Position numbers and translations under genes: made by a program. A DNA stretch of 64,000 nucleotides, from contig NZ_JADBDT010000001.1 in NCBI RefSeq assembly GCF_014873485.1, positions 3,162,001 through 3,226,000 on the forward strand. Reading direction: 5' to 3'. The DNA comes from Sphingopyxis sp. OAS728 (GTDB lineage Bacteria; Pseudomonadota; Alphaproteobacteria; Sphingomonadales; Sphingomonadaceae). Shown here in pieces: positions 16,966 through 25,874 of the stretch (its first letter is position 1; every line of letters starts with the position of its first letter). The notes beneath the pieces were generated by a model that was not told where the DNA came from, did no database searches, and was given only the letters and a program-made list of their open reading frames with translations.

Positions 16966-18285
16966 GGGGGGCGCTGAACGCCGCATGAGCAAATAGATCG
17001 GCAAGCCTGCGGCGGTCATCACGAGACTCCACAGGCTTGCCTCGAGCCCGGCGCCGTAAAAGGCCCAGGCGCTGTAGAGGAAGCCGATGATCGTCGCGGC
17101 GGCAAAGCCCGTCGACATCTTGATCGCACCGCGGCGTTCGAGCCAGAAGGCCGCGGCAGCGCCGACGATATAGAGGATGATCGCGGTCGAGGTCGTGACC
17201 TTGACCATGAAGGCGAAGAGGTCGGCGAGCCCGCGCGAATAATTGGCGTAGACGATGATGCTTGCGAGCCCGCTCGACACGAGCTGGGTGATCCAAGGCG
17301 AAGCGAACTTGTTATCGCGTGCGAACGCCTGCGGGAGTAGGCGCCGGTGCGCGAGGTCGCGCGGAATGTCGCCTTGCAGCAGCACGAAGCCGTTGAGCGC
17401 GCCGAGCGCCGCGATCGCGGCGAACAGCGCGACGACCTGCCCCGCCTCGGGGCTGACCAGCCGCGAAAAGAAGGTCGCATAGGCTGCGTTCGACTGATGC
17501 AGCACATCGACGGGGACCATCAGCGTCACCGTCGTGCACGACAGGAGGTAGAGCAGCCCCGTCGCCGCGGCGGCGATGATCGTCGCGCGCGGGATCGTGC
17601 GTTCGGGGTCTTTCACGCGGTCGCTGACGACGCAGGCGCTTTCGAAGCCGAGCAATGCGAACAAGGTCAGCGTCGCCGCCGAACTGACGCCCGACAGGCT
17701 GATCGGTTCGGTGCCCGCCATCGTCGGCGGCGGCGCCGCGCCGGTGCCGAGCGCCCAGACGCCAACGAGCACCGCGCCGACCACGGGGATCAGCTTGAGC
17801 CCGAGCGTCAGCAATTGCGCCCCGCCCGCACGGCGCACGCCGGCGAGGTTGACGAGCGTGAAGAACCAGATGCAGCCGATCGCGATCCACGCGGGCAGGG
17901 CGCCCTTTTCGCCGAGCCACGGCATCAGGATCGACATGTTGCTGATCGCCGCCACCGCGAGCGTCGCGACGACGGTCCAGCAGCTGATCCAGTAACTCCA
18001 CGCGACGATAAAGCCCGTTCCGGGCCCGAAGGCGGAGGCGGCATAGGTGAAGGCGGCGCAGCCCTCAGGCAGGCGCTTGGCGAGGCGCGCGAACACGACC
18101 GCAAGACACAGCGTGCCCGCGATCGACACGCCCCAACCGATGACGGCATTCCAGCCGAGCGGCGCCAGATCGCGCGGCAGCAGGAACACGCCCGACCCGA
18201 TCATATTGCCCATGCCGAGCGCGATGCACATCAAAAGGCCGAGCTTTTGGCCCGGCCTTTCGTTGTGTGGTTGCAAATCGGTCAC
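16927..18285 (-). CDS. APC-superfamily amino acid/polyamine permease
   Basis: 452 residues with about 12 hydrophobic membrane segments. The first contains LGMGNMIGSGVFLLP, the APC substrate-binding signature; GFESACVVSDRVKDPERTIPRA is the conserved loop after TM6. Closest by wording to the arginine/agmatine-antiporter and YjeH-like subgroup. It begins 4 bases after the TonB receptor stop, so an outer-membrane receptor and an inner-membrane carrier are cotranscribed. Its 3' end overlaps the opposite-strand flavoprotein by 39 bases. Confidence 0.85.
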   Translation of the reverse strand: MTDLQPHNERPGQKLGLLMCIALGMGNMIGSGVFLLPRDLAPLGWNAVIGWGVSIAGTLCLAVVFARLAKRLPEGCAAFTYAASAFGPGTGFIVAWSYWISCWTVVATLAVAAISNMSILMPWLGEKGALPAWIAIGCIWFFTLVNLAGVRRAGGAQLLTLGLKLIPVVGAVLVGVWALGTGAAPPPTMAGTEPISLSGVSSAATLTLFALLGFESACVVSDRVKDPERTIPRATIIAAAATGLLYLLSCTTVTLMVPVDVLHQSNAAYATFFSRLVSPEAGQVVALFAAIAALGALNGFVLLQGDIPRDLAHRRLLPQAFARDNKFASPWITQLVSSGLASIIVYANYSRGLADLFAFMVKVTTSTAIILYIVGAAAAFWLERRGAIKMSTGFAAATIIGFLYSAWAFYGAGLEASLWSLVMTAAGLPIYLLMRRSAPPSTPFGGEEAAVA

Positions 18286-18289
18286 CCGA

Positions 18290-20722
18290 TCAGAAATCCT
18301 TGCTGACCTTGATCCCGATCAAGCGCGGCCGGATGACATTGTCGTAAAAGACGCCGCCGCCCGGCGTCACGCCATCGGCGTCGCCGCAGACCGTCTCGCC
18401 GCACTGGACCGCGCTGTTGATCACGCCGCGGCTGTCGAACAGGTTGGTCGCGAACAGCTCTGCGCTCCACGCGTCGCCCTTCACCCCGACGCTGATGTCG
18501 GCGGTCGTATAGGCCTTGAAATCGCCGACGATGTCATTTTCGAGCGTGCGCAGGTCGGACCGCCGTTTGCCGATATGATTGACCGCGAACTGGACGTGCC
18601 CGTCCATCCCGCCGATCGGGAATTCATAGCGCGCGACGGCATTGCCCTTGAACTTCGCGGTGACCGGCAGGCGTGAACCCGACGGGGCGAGCAGATCGTT
18701 GCCCGGCGTCGTGCAGTCGAAATCGGCGTTCGCAATGGCGCAGAAATCGCGGCGAATCGTCGCATCGTTATAGCTGCCGCCCATGCCGAGCGAGAAGCCG
18801 CCCGAACGATAGCTGACGTCGGCCTCGATCCCGCGGATGCGCGCGATACCGGCATTGCGCACTTCGCTGAGCCCGTTGGCGCCGAGGAAGGAGAGCTGGA
18901 TGTTCTTCCAGTCCTCCTGATAGACCGCGCCGTTGAAGCGGACGGGACCGAAACTGGTCTTCCACCCGAGCTCGTAGTTATCGAGCGTGTCCGAGCCGTA
19001 GGGCGGGAGTGAGCCGCGGCGGTTGATGCCGCCGGGACGGAAGCCGCGCGACCAGGTCGCGTACATCATCACATCGTCGGTGAATTTGTACGTCAGGTTC
19101 AGCTTGTGGATGAAGTCGGTTTTCTTCGTCCGTTTGTCGAGGTTGGTGCACGGCGAGCCGTCGACGACCGCCGGTCCCTGACACGCATAAACCGGATTGC
19201 TGCTGAAACCGGGGTTGTTGTAGCCGAAGAAGCCGACAAGGCTGTTGTCGAACTTGTAGAGGCGGCCGCCACCGGTCAGCGTCAGCTTGTCGGTGATGTC
19301 GAAGCTGAGTTCGCCGAAGGCAGCATAGTCGCGGTCGACGCGTTGCTGCTTGGTAAGCCAGATATTGTCGACGGTGGTCGGCACCTCCAGATCGTCGGAC
19401 AGATTGTCGATGATATAATGTTGTTCGATATTGTGCGACTGGCGCTGGTAGAACAGACCGCCGATAAAGCGGATGCGCGCATCGGCGGGTGAGGCGACGC
19501 GGATTTCGCCGAAATTGCGGCGATAGCGATCGATGCCCTTGATATACTGGTTCGGACTGATCTGGTCGCCGGCGTTGTCGTAGAGATAGACCGCCGAACC
19601 GAAGAGCGCGTCGTAGAAATAGGCGTAATCCGAATAGTCGCTGTCGGTCAGCGTCTTGCGGCGCAGGTGACCGCCGGTGACCGTCAGATCCCAATTGCCG
19701 ATCTTGCCCTCGATCGTCAGCGCCGCCTGGATCCATTTATCGTCGCTGCGTTCGGGGTTATACTGCACCGTCTGCAGGCTGCGCGTCACCGCCGACGAGC
19801 GTTCCTGCGCAAAGCTGCCGTTCGCTTTCTGGATCTGCCCCATCAAGGTCGGGCGGATCGTCCAGTCGTCGTCGAGCTCGATGCCGAGCGCGAGGCGGCC
19901 ACCATAGGTGTCGACGGTGTTGTAATCCTTCTCGACCAGATCGGCGTTGTTCTGCGTGATGTCGTCGCCGGGCAGGTTGATGACCGTGTCATTCTCGCCA
20001 TCGCCGTCGGTGTCGGTGTTCTGGCTGATCGGATAGACGCGGGTGCCCGCGATATTGTCGATATAGCCCGCGTCGTGGCGGTACCAGCCGACAATGCGGA
20101 GCGCCGCGCGGTCGCTGAGCCGCGCATTGACGAAACCTTCGGCAACGCCGCCGATGCCGCCGCGCGTCACGCTGTTGAGTTCGAGCCCGACCGAGCCATA
20201 GGTGCCGCTGGTGTCGGGCCGGTTGGTGACCAGCTTGATCGTACCCGCCATCGAGCTTGCGCCATAGAGCGTGCCCTGCGGTCCCGCGAGCGCCTCGACG
20301 CGCGCGAAGTCATAGGCGTGGATGTCGAGCGCGCCCTGAATGGTCGTGATCGGCATTTCGTCCAAGTAAGTGCCGACCGTCGGCAGCGAGGTCGAGTGGT
20401 TGGCGTTTTCGCCCGACGCGACGCCGCGGAAATAAACCTGGCTGAACCCCGGCGCGAGCGTCTGGATCGTCACCGACGGCAGGAATTTGACGACGTCCTG
20501 GAATTCCTTGACCTGCAATTCCTGAAGCCGCTCGTTCCCGATCGCGGTGATTGCCAGCGGCACATCCTGCAGATTTTCTTCGCGCTTCGACGCGGTGACG
20601 ACGATGTCGCGGTCGTCGTCGGTGTTGTTTTGCTGGGCCAGCGCGGTTCCCGACGTGCACAGGATCGTGCTGCCGAGCAGGAACGCGCCACTCTTGGTAA
20701 GCACTGCCGATAGTTTCCGCAT
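18290..20722 (-). CDS. TonB-dependent outer membrane receptor
   Basis: 810 residues. Signal peptide ending SGTALAQ, TonB-box-like DRDIVVTASKREENLQDVP, plug domain (FRGVASGENANHSTSLPTVG, VEALAGPQGTLYGASSMAGT), and a barrel ending in Phe (GIKVSKDF). AGGGGG precedes ATG 20722. This is the CirA/FecA-like sphingomonad group that often imports non-iron substrates. Partner genes are a sulfotransferase upstream and an APC permease downstream; the substrate may be an amino-acid- or amine-like compound (inference). Confidence 0.92.
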   Translation of the reverse strand: MRKLSAVLTKSGAFLLGSTILCTSGTALAQQNNTDDDRDIVVTASKREENLQDVPLAITAIGNERLQELQVKEFQDVVKFLPSVTIQTLAPGFSQVYFRGVASGENANHSTSLPTVGTYLDEMPITTIQGALDIHAYDFARVEALAGPQGTLYGASSMAGTIKLVTNRPDTSGTYGSVGLELNSVTRGGIGGVAEGFVNARLSDRAALRIVGWYRHDAGYIDNIAGTRVYPISQNTDTDGDGENDTVINLPGDDITQNNADLVEKDYNTVDTYGGRLALGIELDDDWTIRPTLMGQIQKANGSFAQERSSAVTRSLQTVQYNPERSDDKWIQAALTIEGKIGNWDLTVTGGHLRRKTLTDSDYSDYAYFYDALFGSAVYLYDNAGDQISPNQYIKGIDRYRRNFGEIRVASPADARIRFIGGLFYQRQSHNIEQHYIIDNLSDDLEVPTTVDNIWLTKQQRVDRDYAAFGELSFDITDKLTLTGGGRLYKFDNSLVGFFGYNNPGFSSNPVYACQGPAVVDGSPCTNLDKRTKKTDFIHKLNLTYKFTDDVMMYATWSRGFRPGGINRRGSLPPYGSDTLDNYELGWKTSFGPVRFNGAVYQEDWKNIQLSFLGANGLSEVRNAGIARIRGIEADVSYRSGGFSLGMGGSYNDATIRRDFCAIANADFDCTTPGNDLLAPSGSRLPVTAKFKGNAVARYEFPIGGMDGHVQFAVNHIGKRRSDLRTLENDIVGDFKAYTTADISVGVKGDAWSAELFATNLFDSRGVINSAVQCGETVCGDADGVTPGGGVFYDNVIRPRLIGIKVSKDF

Positions 20723-20830
20723 GGAATCCCCCTCAGATGACAGTCATATGACGTGAGAATGACGCGGCGCGGCGCAAGCGCAAGCATTGTTGTGCAGTGC
20801 AGCGGTTGTTGGTCGAAAATGTCGCATGCT

Positions 20831-20846
20831 GTTGCCTAAAGGCAAC
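20831..20846. promoter_or_regulatory. Inverted repeat in the TonB receptor upstream region
   Basis: GTTGCCT-AA-AGGCAAC, a perfect 7-2-7 palindrome, 18 bases after the sulfotransferase stop and about 110 before the receptor ATG. No U-run follows on the minus strand, so an operator or processing hairpin is more likely than a terminator. Confidence 0.4.
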
Positions 20847-20864
20847 GTTTTGTCGCGGCGGCGC

Positions 20865-22679
20865 TCAGCGAAAATCGGCGGGATCGGCAGGATAGGCGCC
20901 GAGGACCGGGCCGAGCGCGTGTTTGAGCGGATCGAGCCATATTTCATAGGGTTGCCACTGGTCGACGCCGTCGCGGTTGATCGGCCGGCGGACTTGTTCG
21001 CTCGACGCCGTGCGCACCGCGCGCGCATTGGCGTGAAAGGACAAACAGGCCTCCTCGAACGGCTGGTTCAGAAAGGCGAGCATCGCACGCACTTCGGCTT
21101 CGGGGTCGTCGAGCAGCGCCTCGTGGATCACTCGGTGGACGTGCCCCGGCTGCACGCGATCGATATGCGCCATCAGGCGGACATAGTCGCGGTAATAGCC
21201 GCCGACGTCGGCGAGGCCGTAGCTGAACGCCTGCCCCTTGGCGTAATGCTGGCGGAAGTTCGAAAAACAGCAGTCGAGCGGATGGCGCCGCGCGTCGATG
21301 ATCTTCGCGTTCGGCAGGATCAGGCGGATGAAGGCGGTGTAGAGCCAGTTGTTCGGCAGCTTGTCGATATAGAAGGGCTTGTCGGTCTTGCGCTGCACTG
21401 CGGTGCGCTGGATGAACGCCGCGCCCATTTCGGCCAGCCGTTCGGGCGGCGTATCGGCCAGCGCCTCGATCCATCGGCGCCCGTCGTCATACGCCTCGCG
21501 GCCGAGACCGAGCGCGAGCGCCGGAATGTCGGGCAGCTCCATCGTGCCCTCGATCGCCGAATGGCAGCTAAGGATCTGCTCGATCAGCGTCGATCCGGCG
21601 CGCGGCATGCCGAGGATGAAGATGGGATCGGGTGCCGGGTCGCCCGCGCCGGCGCGCGACGCGAAGAGTTCGGGGGTGCAGGCGGCGATGATCGCATCGA
21701 CAGCTGCGCTCGTTTCGGCGGCGCGATAGCCGAGCTGGGCCGACCGGATCGCGTTGCCTGCGGCATAGTGACGGAATGCCGGTTCATATTCCGCGACATC
21801 GTCATAGGCTTTGCCCAGCGCGAAATGCAGGTGCAGCCGGTCGTCGGCGCGCGCGTCGGCATCGGGCTCGGCCGCAACCAGCGCGGCTTCCATCGCGGCG
21901 CGGTCGTCCGCATCGAAACGGATCGTCTTGAGATTGGCGAGGCTCCACCAGATTTCGCCGAGCCCCGGGTCGGCGGCGAGCGCGCGGCGATAGGCGGCAA
22001 TGCTGTCGTCCTGCCGCCCGACGGTCTTGAGCATATGGCCATAGCTCATCCAGAGCTTGGCATGGTCGGGAAAGCGGCGCGTCAGTTCTGCATAGAGCGC
22101 GAGCGCCTCGTCATAGCCGCCGATGCGGCCGAGCGCCGCAGCGCGGAGGTTCGCATGCGCCGGATTGTCGGGATCGTCGCCGAGCACGGCATGGAGCGTC
22201 TCGGCAGCTGCCGCGAAGCGGTTCTGCTTGTAATAGACGGTGGCGAGATTGGCGCGCGCGGCGCCGAAACCCGGCGCGAGCTCCAACGCACGCGACAGCA
22301 GTTTTTCGGCGTCCTCATAACGCCCGATCCGCCCCGCGACCTCGGCGAGCATGCGGATCGCCGCGACATCGGTCGCATCTTCGCGCAGCCGCTGGCGCAG
22401 CGCGCCCTCGGCATCGGGCAGCCGGTCCTCGGCGAGCGCCAGCGCGGCATCGACCATCGCTTCATCGTGGATCGTCGCGCCGACCGCGGCGAGCGACGCC
22501 GCCTGCGCCTCCGCCTCGCGGTTCAGCGCGCGGAGCGCATGCGCGGCGAGGCGGTGCGCGGCCGCCGATGTCGGCACTTCGTCGATGATCGCCTGTGCCT
22601 GCGCCAGCGCCGCGCCCGGCTGCCCGTTCAATAGCTGGCGGGCGTTGGCGAGTGCTTGATCGAGCGTGACGGTCGCCAA
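20865..22679 (-). CDS. TPR-repeat sulfotransferase-like protein
   Basis: 604 residues. Residues about 1-270 are tetratricopeptide-like helices (e.g. GRYEDAEKLLSRALELAPGF, NPAHANLRAAALGRIGGYDEAL). The C-terminal half is a sulfotransferase fold: the 5'-phosphosulfate loop FILGMPRAGSTLIEQIL (near 355), and RRHPLDCCFSNF with the 3'-phosphate Arg/Ser. TPR-sulfotransferases of this type sit next to TonB receptors in many sphingomonad genomes (from memory), but their substrates are not established. Follows the DsbA-like gene by 11 bases. Confidence 0.85.
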   Translation of the reverse strand: MATVTLDQALANARQLLNGQPGAALAQAQAIIDEVPTSAAAHRLAAHALRALNREAEAQAASLAAVGATIHDEAMVDAALALAEDRLPDAEGALRQRLREDATDVAAIRMLAEVAGRIGRYEDAEKLLSRALELAPGFGAARANLATVYYKQNRFAAAAETLHAVLGDDPDNPAHANLRAAALGRIGGYDEALALYAELTRRFPDHAKLWMSYGHMLKTVGRQDDSIAAYRRALAADPGLGEIWWSLANLKTIRFDADDRAAMEAALVAAEPDADARADDRLHLHFALGKAYDDVAEYEPAFRHYAAGNAIRSAQLGYRAAETSAAVDAIIAACTPELFASRAGAGDPAPDPIFILGMPRAGSTLIEQILSCHSAIEGTMELPDIPALALGLGREAYDDGRRWIEALADTPPERLAEMGAAFIQRTAVQRKTDKPFYIDKLPNNWLYTAFIRLILPNAKIIDARRHPLDCCFSNFRQHYAKGQAFSYGLADVGGYYRDYVRLMAHIDRVQPGHVHRVIHEALLDDPEAEVRAMLAFLNQPFEEACLSFHANARAVRTASSEQVRRPINRDGVDQWQPYEIWLDPLKHALGPVLGAYPADPADFR

Positions 22680-22690
22680 CGTGGCTGCCT

Positions 22691-24298
22691 TCAGCTTTTC
22701 GCCGCGCGCGCTTTCGCGACGGCCTGCTTCAATCCATCATAACCAATCTGGCCCTGGAACAGCTGGTTGCCGACGATCCACGTCGGGGTCGCGTTGAGCT
22801 GCAGCTGGGTCGCGATCGCGAGGTTGCTGTCGAGTTCGCGCTGGAACAGTGCCTCGTTCGCGGTCGCGTCGGCGGTGCCGTCGGTGACGACGCCGACCTT
22901 GGCGGCCGCGGCGGCGATCGCCGCCTTGTCGAGCGATCCGCTCGCGAACATCGCGTGGTGGAAGGCGTCATATTTGCCCTGCCGCGCGGCGGCGAGCGCC
23001 ATGATCGCGGCGTCGCGGCTTTGCGGCGCGATGATCGGCAGTTCGCGGAACACGACCTTCAGGCGCTTGTCTTCGCGGATCAGCCGGTCGACGTCGGGCA
23101 CGCTCGCGCGGCAGAAGCCGCAGGCATAGTCGGTGAACACGACGAGCGTCACATCGCCGTCGGCATTGCCCGCCCATGCGCCGGCATAGGGTTTTTCGAG
23201 CGCGGGGCGGATCGCGTCGATCGCCTTGGCGATTTCGCCATTGCGCTGCGCCTCGAGCGCCTCGGGGATGATCTGGGGGTTCGCCTTGATATAATCGGCG
23301 ACGATGGTTTCGACCTCGCTCTTGCTCATCCCGCCGCCGAGGCGGCCGCCAAGCCAGAAGACGAGGGCGAGCAGCAATATGCCGCCGAGCGCCAAGCCCC
23401 ATGTGCGTGTCGAAACGCCATCCATCCCGGTCCCCTTGATTTGCGGCAGGCGCTGCGCCGACATCGCTTTGGTCGTTGCAGCTCTTTTCGCCGGCTGGGC
23501 GATAGGAGAGCGATCGTCGCCGTCCATCGCATGCGGTGTGGCCGTCGGCGCGGGTTTCGCCACCGCCGGAATCATCGTGTCGCCGGCGAAGAGCGGCAGG
23601 TCGGGCGCGGCAGGCGCACTCGCCTGCGCCGCGGCGGCTTCCTCACGCGCGAGCAATTGTTCGAGGCCCGAAGGCGGCGGCGCCAGTTCCTCGCGCGGGG
23701 CGGGGCGCAGCTTGCTTGCGGCATCGCCGATGCCGTCGCGAAGGCTTTCGCCGCTCGCCTTGGCGATGTCGACGACCCCCGCCTTGGTCTTGCCCGCAAC
23801 CTCGCCGAGCCCGCGTCCGGCTTCGCTCGACAGCTTCGCGACCTTGTCGCCGAGCGCCATCTTGTCCCACGCCTCGCCGCTCGCCTTTGCGGCGGCGCGG
23901 CCGGCTTGCGCCGACCCGCGTCCTGCCGCGCGTGCGGCGCGCGCAGTGACAGCACCGGTCTTCGCGGCCAATTCGCGCGCGCGGCGCGGGATTTCCATCG
24001 CTTCGACGCGCGCGGGGATGTCGGCGCGATCGCCGACGCGGATCGTCCAGTCGGCAAAGGCCTCGGCGCCGTCGCGGATGCGGTCCCACAGATTTGCGGC
24101 GCCCGCCTTGATTGCTTCGGGTTTCACCAGCGGATCGCGCGGCTTTTCGGGCGCGCTGTATCGCGCGAGGTCGATGCCGACGGGCGGCTCGTCCTTCGGC
24201 TTGGCCAATCCTTCGTCATGCGCGGGCGCGCCGCCCGTCGGCGTCGGCGCGGGGTCGCGTAGCCACGGCTGGTAATAATCGTCTTTCTTGTCGGTCAC
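22691..24298 (-). CDS. Membrane-anchored DsbA-family thiol oxidoreductase with long N-terminal extension
   Basis: 535 residues from a GTG with GAGGGCG upstream. Residues 1-297 are predicted cytoplasmic: polar start, then Ala/Lys/Gly-rich amphipathic repeats (about 100-200) resembling apolipoprotein-like helices, then a Pro/Ala linker. One membrane helix (about 298-318, LALGGILLLALVFWLGG) precedes a periplasmic DsbA/thioredoxin domain with DYACGFC (near 390) and the cis-Pro loop NATPTWIVG. Typical DsbA proteins are about 200-220 residues, so the extension is unusual. Lies in a run with the M48 protease and TPR-sulfotransferase. Confidence 0.85.
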   Translation of the reverse strand: MTDKKDDYYQPWLRDPAPTPTGGAPAHDEGLAKPKDEPPVGIDLARYSAPEKPRDPLVKPEAIKAGAANLWDRIRDGAEAFADWTIRVGDRADIPARVEAMEIPRRARELAAKTGAVTARAARAAGRGSAQAGRAAAKASGEAWDKMALGDKVAKLSSEAGRGLGEVAGKTKAGVVDIAKASGESLRDGIGDAASKLRPAPREELAPPPSGLEQLLAREEAAAAQASAPAAPDLPLFAGDTMIPAVAKPAPTATPHAMDGDDRSPIAQPAKRAATTKAMSAQRLPQIKGTGMDGVSTRTWGLALGGILLLALVFWLGGRLGGGMSKSEVETIVADYIKANPQIIPEALEAQRNGEIAKAIDAIRPALEKPYAGAWAGNADGDVTLVVFTDYACGFCRASVPDVDRLIREDKRLKVVFRELPIIAPQSRDAAIMALAAARQGKYDAFHHAMFASGSLDKAAIAAAAAKVGVVTDGTADATANEALFQRELDSNLAIATQLQLNATPTWIVGNQLFQGQIGYDGLKQAVAKARAAKS

Positions 24299-24354
24299 TT
24301 ATCGCCCTCGAGCATCACGGAAATGCGACGCGTCGCCCCTGTCTTCACCCGAAA

Positions 24355-25758
24355 CTAACGCCGTTTGCGCTCGCGTTCCACCTCGGCGCGAGCCACCAGC
24401 GAAATATCCTGTGCACGGATCCAGTCGGGCGAGCCCTGGGGCAAGCCCTGCATCGCCATATCGGCATTACGCAGCGCGAGCCCCGACTGTCCACCCTCCA
24501 ACTGATAACGTTCGGCCGAGGCGAGCGCAGCGCGCGCCTGATCGCCCTTGTTCGCATAGACGATTCCGAGCTGATACCAGGCGAACGGGTTCTGGTTGTC
24601 GAGCGCGACTGCGGTCTTCAGCACCTCTTCGGCTTCGGCATAGTTCGCCGGGTCTTCGGTCGCGATCAGCGCATGGCCCAGCGTCGCGCTGATCAGCGGC
24701 TGCGCCCGCGAGTTGGTCACCGCCTTGCGCAGCGCCGGGATTGCTTCCTTCGGCCGCCCCGATTCGAGCAGCACCTGGCCCTCGAGCTCAAGGAAATAGG
24801 GATCGCTCGGGTTGGTCGCGAGCAGGCCCTCGACCTCGGTCAGCGCCTTTTGCGGATAGGCGCTCTTGTGCCAGGCATAGGCGCGGGCATAGCGCGCCGG
24901 AATCGTCGTGTTGCTCTCAGGGAATTTGCGCAGCGTGCGCTCGGGCTCGGCCATATAGCCCGACAGCTTCGCCTTGATCCGCTGGAAACGCGCCTCGATC
25001 TTCGGGTCGGCGGGCTTTTCCCATGCGGGGTCGATCACATAGACTTCGCGCAGCGTCTGGATGCGATCGCCCGACATCGGGTGGGTGCGGCCATAGGCTT
25101 GATCGTCGTCCTGCTTGACCCCGTAACGGAATTCGAGGTTCTGCAATTTCTTGAAGAAGGCGAGGCTGCCGCGACCGCTGATCCCGGCCTTCGACAGATA
25201 TTGCGCACCCGCGGCGTCGGCGGTCGATTCCTGGACGCGGCTGAACGCGAGGAACTTGCCGAGCGCGGCCTGTTGGCCCGCCATCATGATGCCCATGCCG
25301 GCCTCGCCGCCGCCCGCCGCAATCGCCGCAGCGCCGAGCAGCAGGCTGAGCAGCGATATGCCCGTCGCGGTCTTGGCGCCTTCGTTGACGCGGATTGCAT
25401 GGCCACCCATCACATGGCCGAGCTCGTGCGCGAGCACGCCCTGCACCTCTTCGGCGCTGTCGGCCGCCTCGATCAGCCCGCTGAAAACATAGATATCCTG
25501 ACTGCCCGCGACAAAGGCGTTGATGCTGCGGTCGCCGAGCAGATGGACGCGCACCTGACCCGGCTTCAGCCCCGCGGCGACGAGCAGCGGGTCCATCATG
25601 TCCTGGAACAGTGCTTCGGTTTCGGCGTCGCGCAGGATCGACTGCGCCATCGAAGGCCGCACCGCGATGGCGAACATTGCGAGCAATGTCAGCGCGATAC
25701 GAAACAGGGAGCGCAGTCTTTGCGCCCCGAATGCGGGCTGCGGTGGGAGAGCAGTCAT
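24355..25758 (-). CDS. BepA-like periplasmic M48 metalloprotease with TPR domain
   Basis: 467 residues from ATG 25758 (AGAGAGG upstream), giving a signal peptide (FRIALTLLAMFAIAVRPSMAQ). M48 zinc site: LAHELGHVMGGH (about 109-120) and the third ligand in VQESTADAAG. Residues about 290-440 are TPR repeats (EVEGLLATNPSDPYFLELEG, ATLGHALIATED). This is the BepA/YfgC architecture, which in E. coli helps LptD assembly and degrades misfolded outer-membrane proteins. Located between rne and the DsbA-like gene. Confidence 0.9.
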   Translation of the reverse strand: MTALPPQPAFGAQRLRSLFRIALTLLAMFAIAVRPSMAQSILRDAETEALFQDMMDPLLVAAGLKPGQVRVHLLGDRSINAFVAGSQDIYVFSGLIEAADSAEEVQGVLAHELGHVMGGHAIRVNEGAKTATGISLLSLLLGAAAIAAGGGEAGMGIMMAGQQAALGKFLAFSRVQESTADAAGAQYLSKAGISGRGSLAFFKKLQNLEFRYGVKQDDDQAYGRTHPMSGDRIQTLREVYVIDPAWEKPADPKIEARFQRIKAKLSGYMAEPERTLRKFPESNTTIPARYARAYAWHKSAYPQKALTEVEGLLATNPSDPYFLELEGQVLLESGRPKEAIPALRKAVTNSRAQPLISATLGHALIATEDPANYAEAEEVLKTAVALDNQNPFAWYQLGIVYANKGDQARAALASAERYQLEGGQSGLALRNADMAMQGLPQGSPDWIRAQDISLVARAEVERERKRR

Positions 25759-25784
25759 CCCCGCCTCTCTTGCGCCGCGCGCCT

Positions 25785-25821
25785 GAACCCCGAGTGAAGC
25801 CATGTGGGCTTATTGGGGTTC
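25785..25821. repeat. Nested hairpin in the rne-M48 gap
   Basis: GAACCCC (25785-25791) pairs with GGGGTTC (25815-25821) around an inner AAGCC/GGCTT stem. No U-run follows, so a terminator is not claimed. It may serve as an RNA processing or stability element after rne. Confidence 0.4.
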
Positions 25822-25874
25822 GGGTCGCGCGGACGCAAGGTGTGAAGCGTGCTTATGCGATCAATCGGCCGCGA

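Noticed and set aside
24296..24316. Six-codon ORF (MLEGDK) just before the DsbA-like gene
   Set aside because: Too short and without a ribosome site of its own; the GAGGGCG belongs to the GTG start of the main gene.
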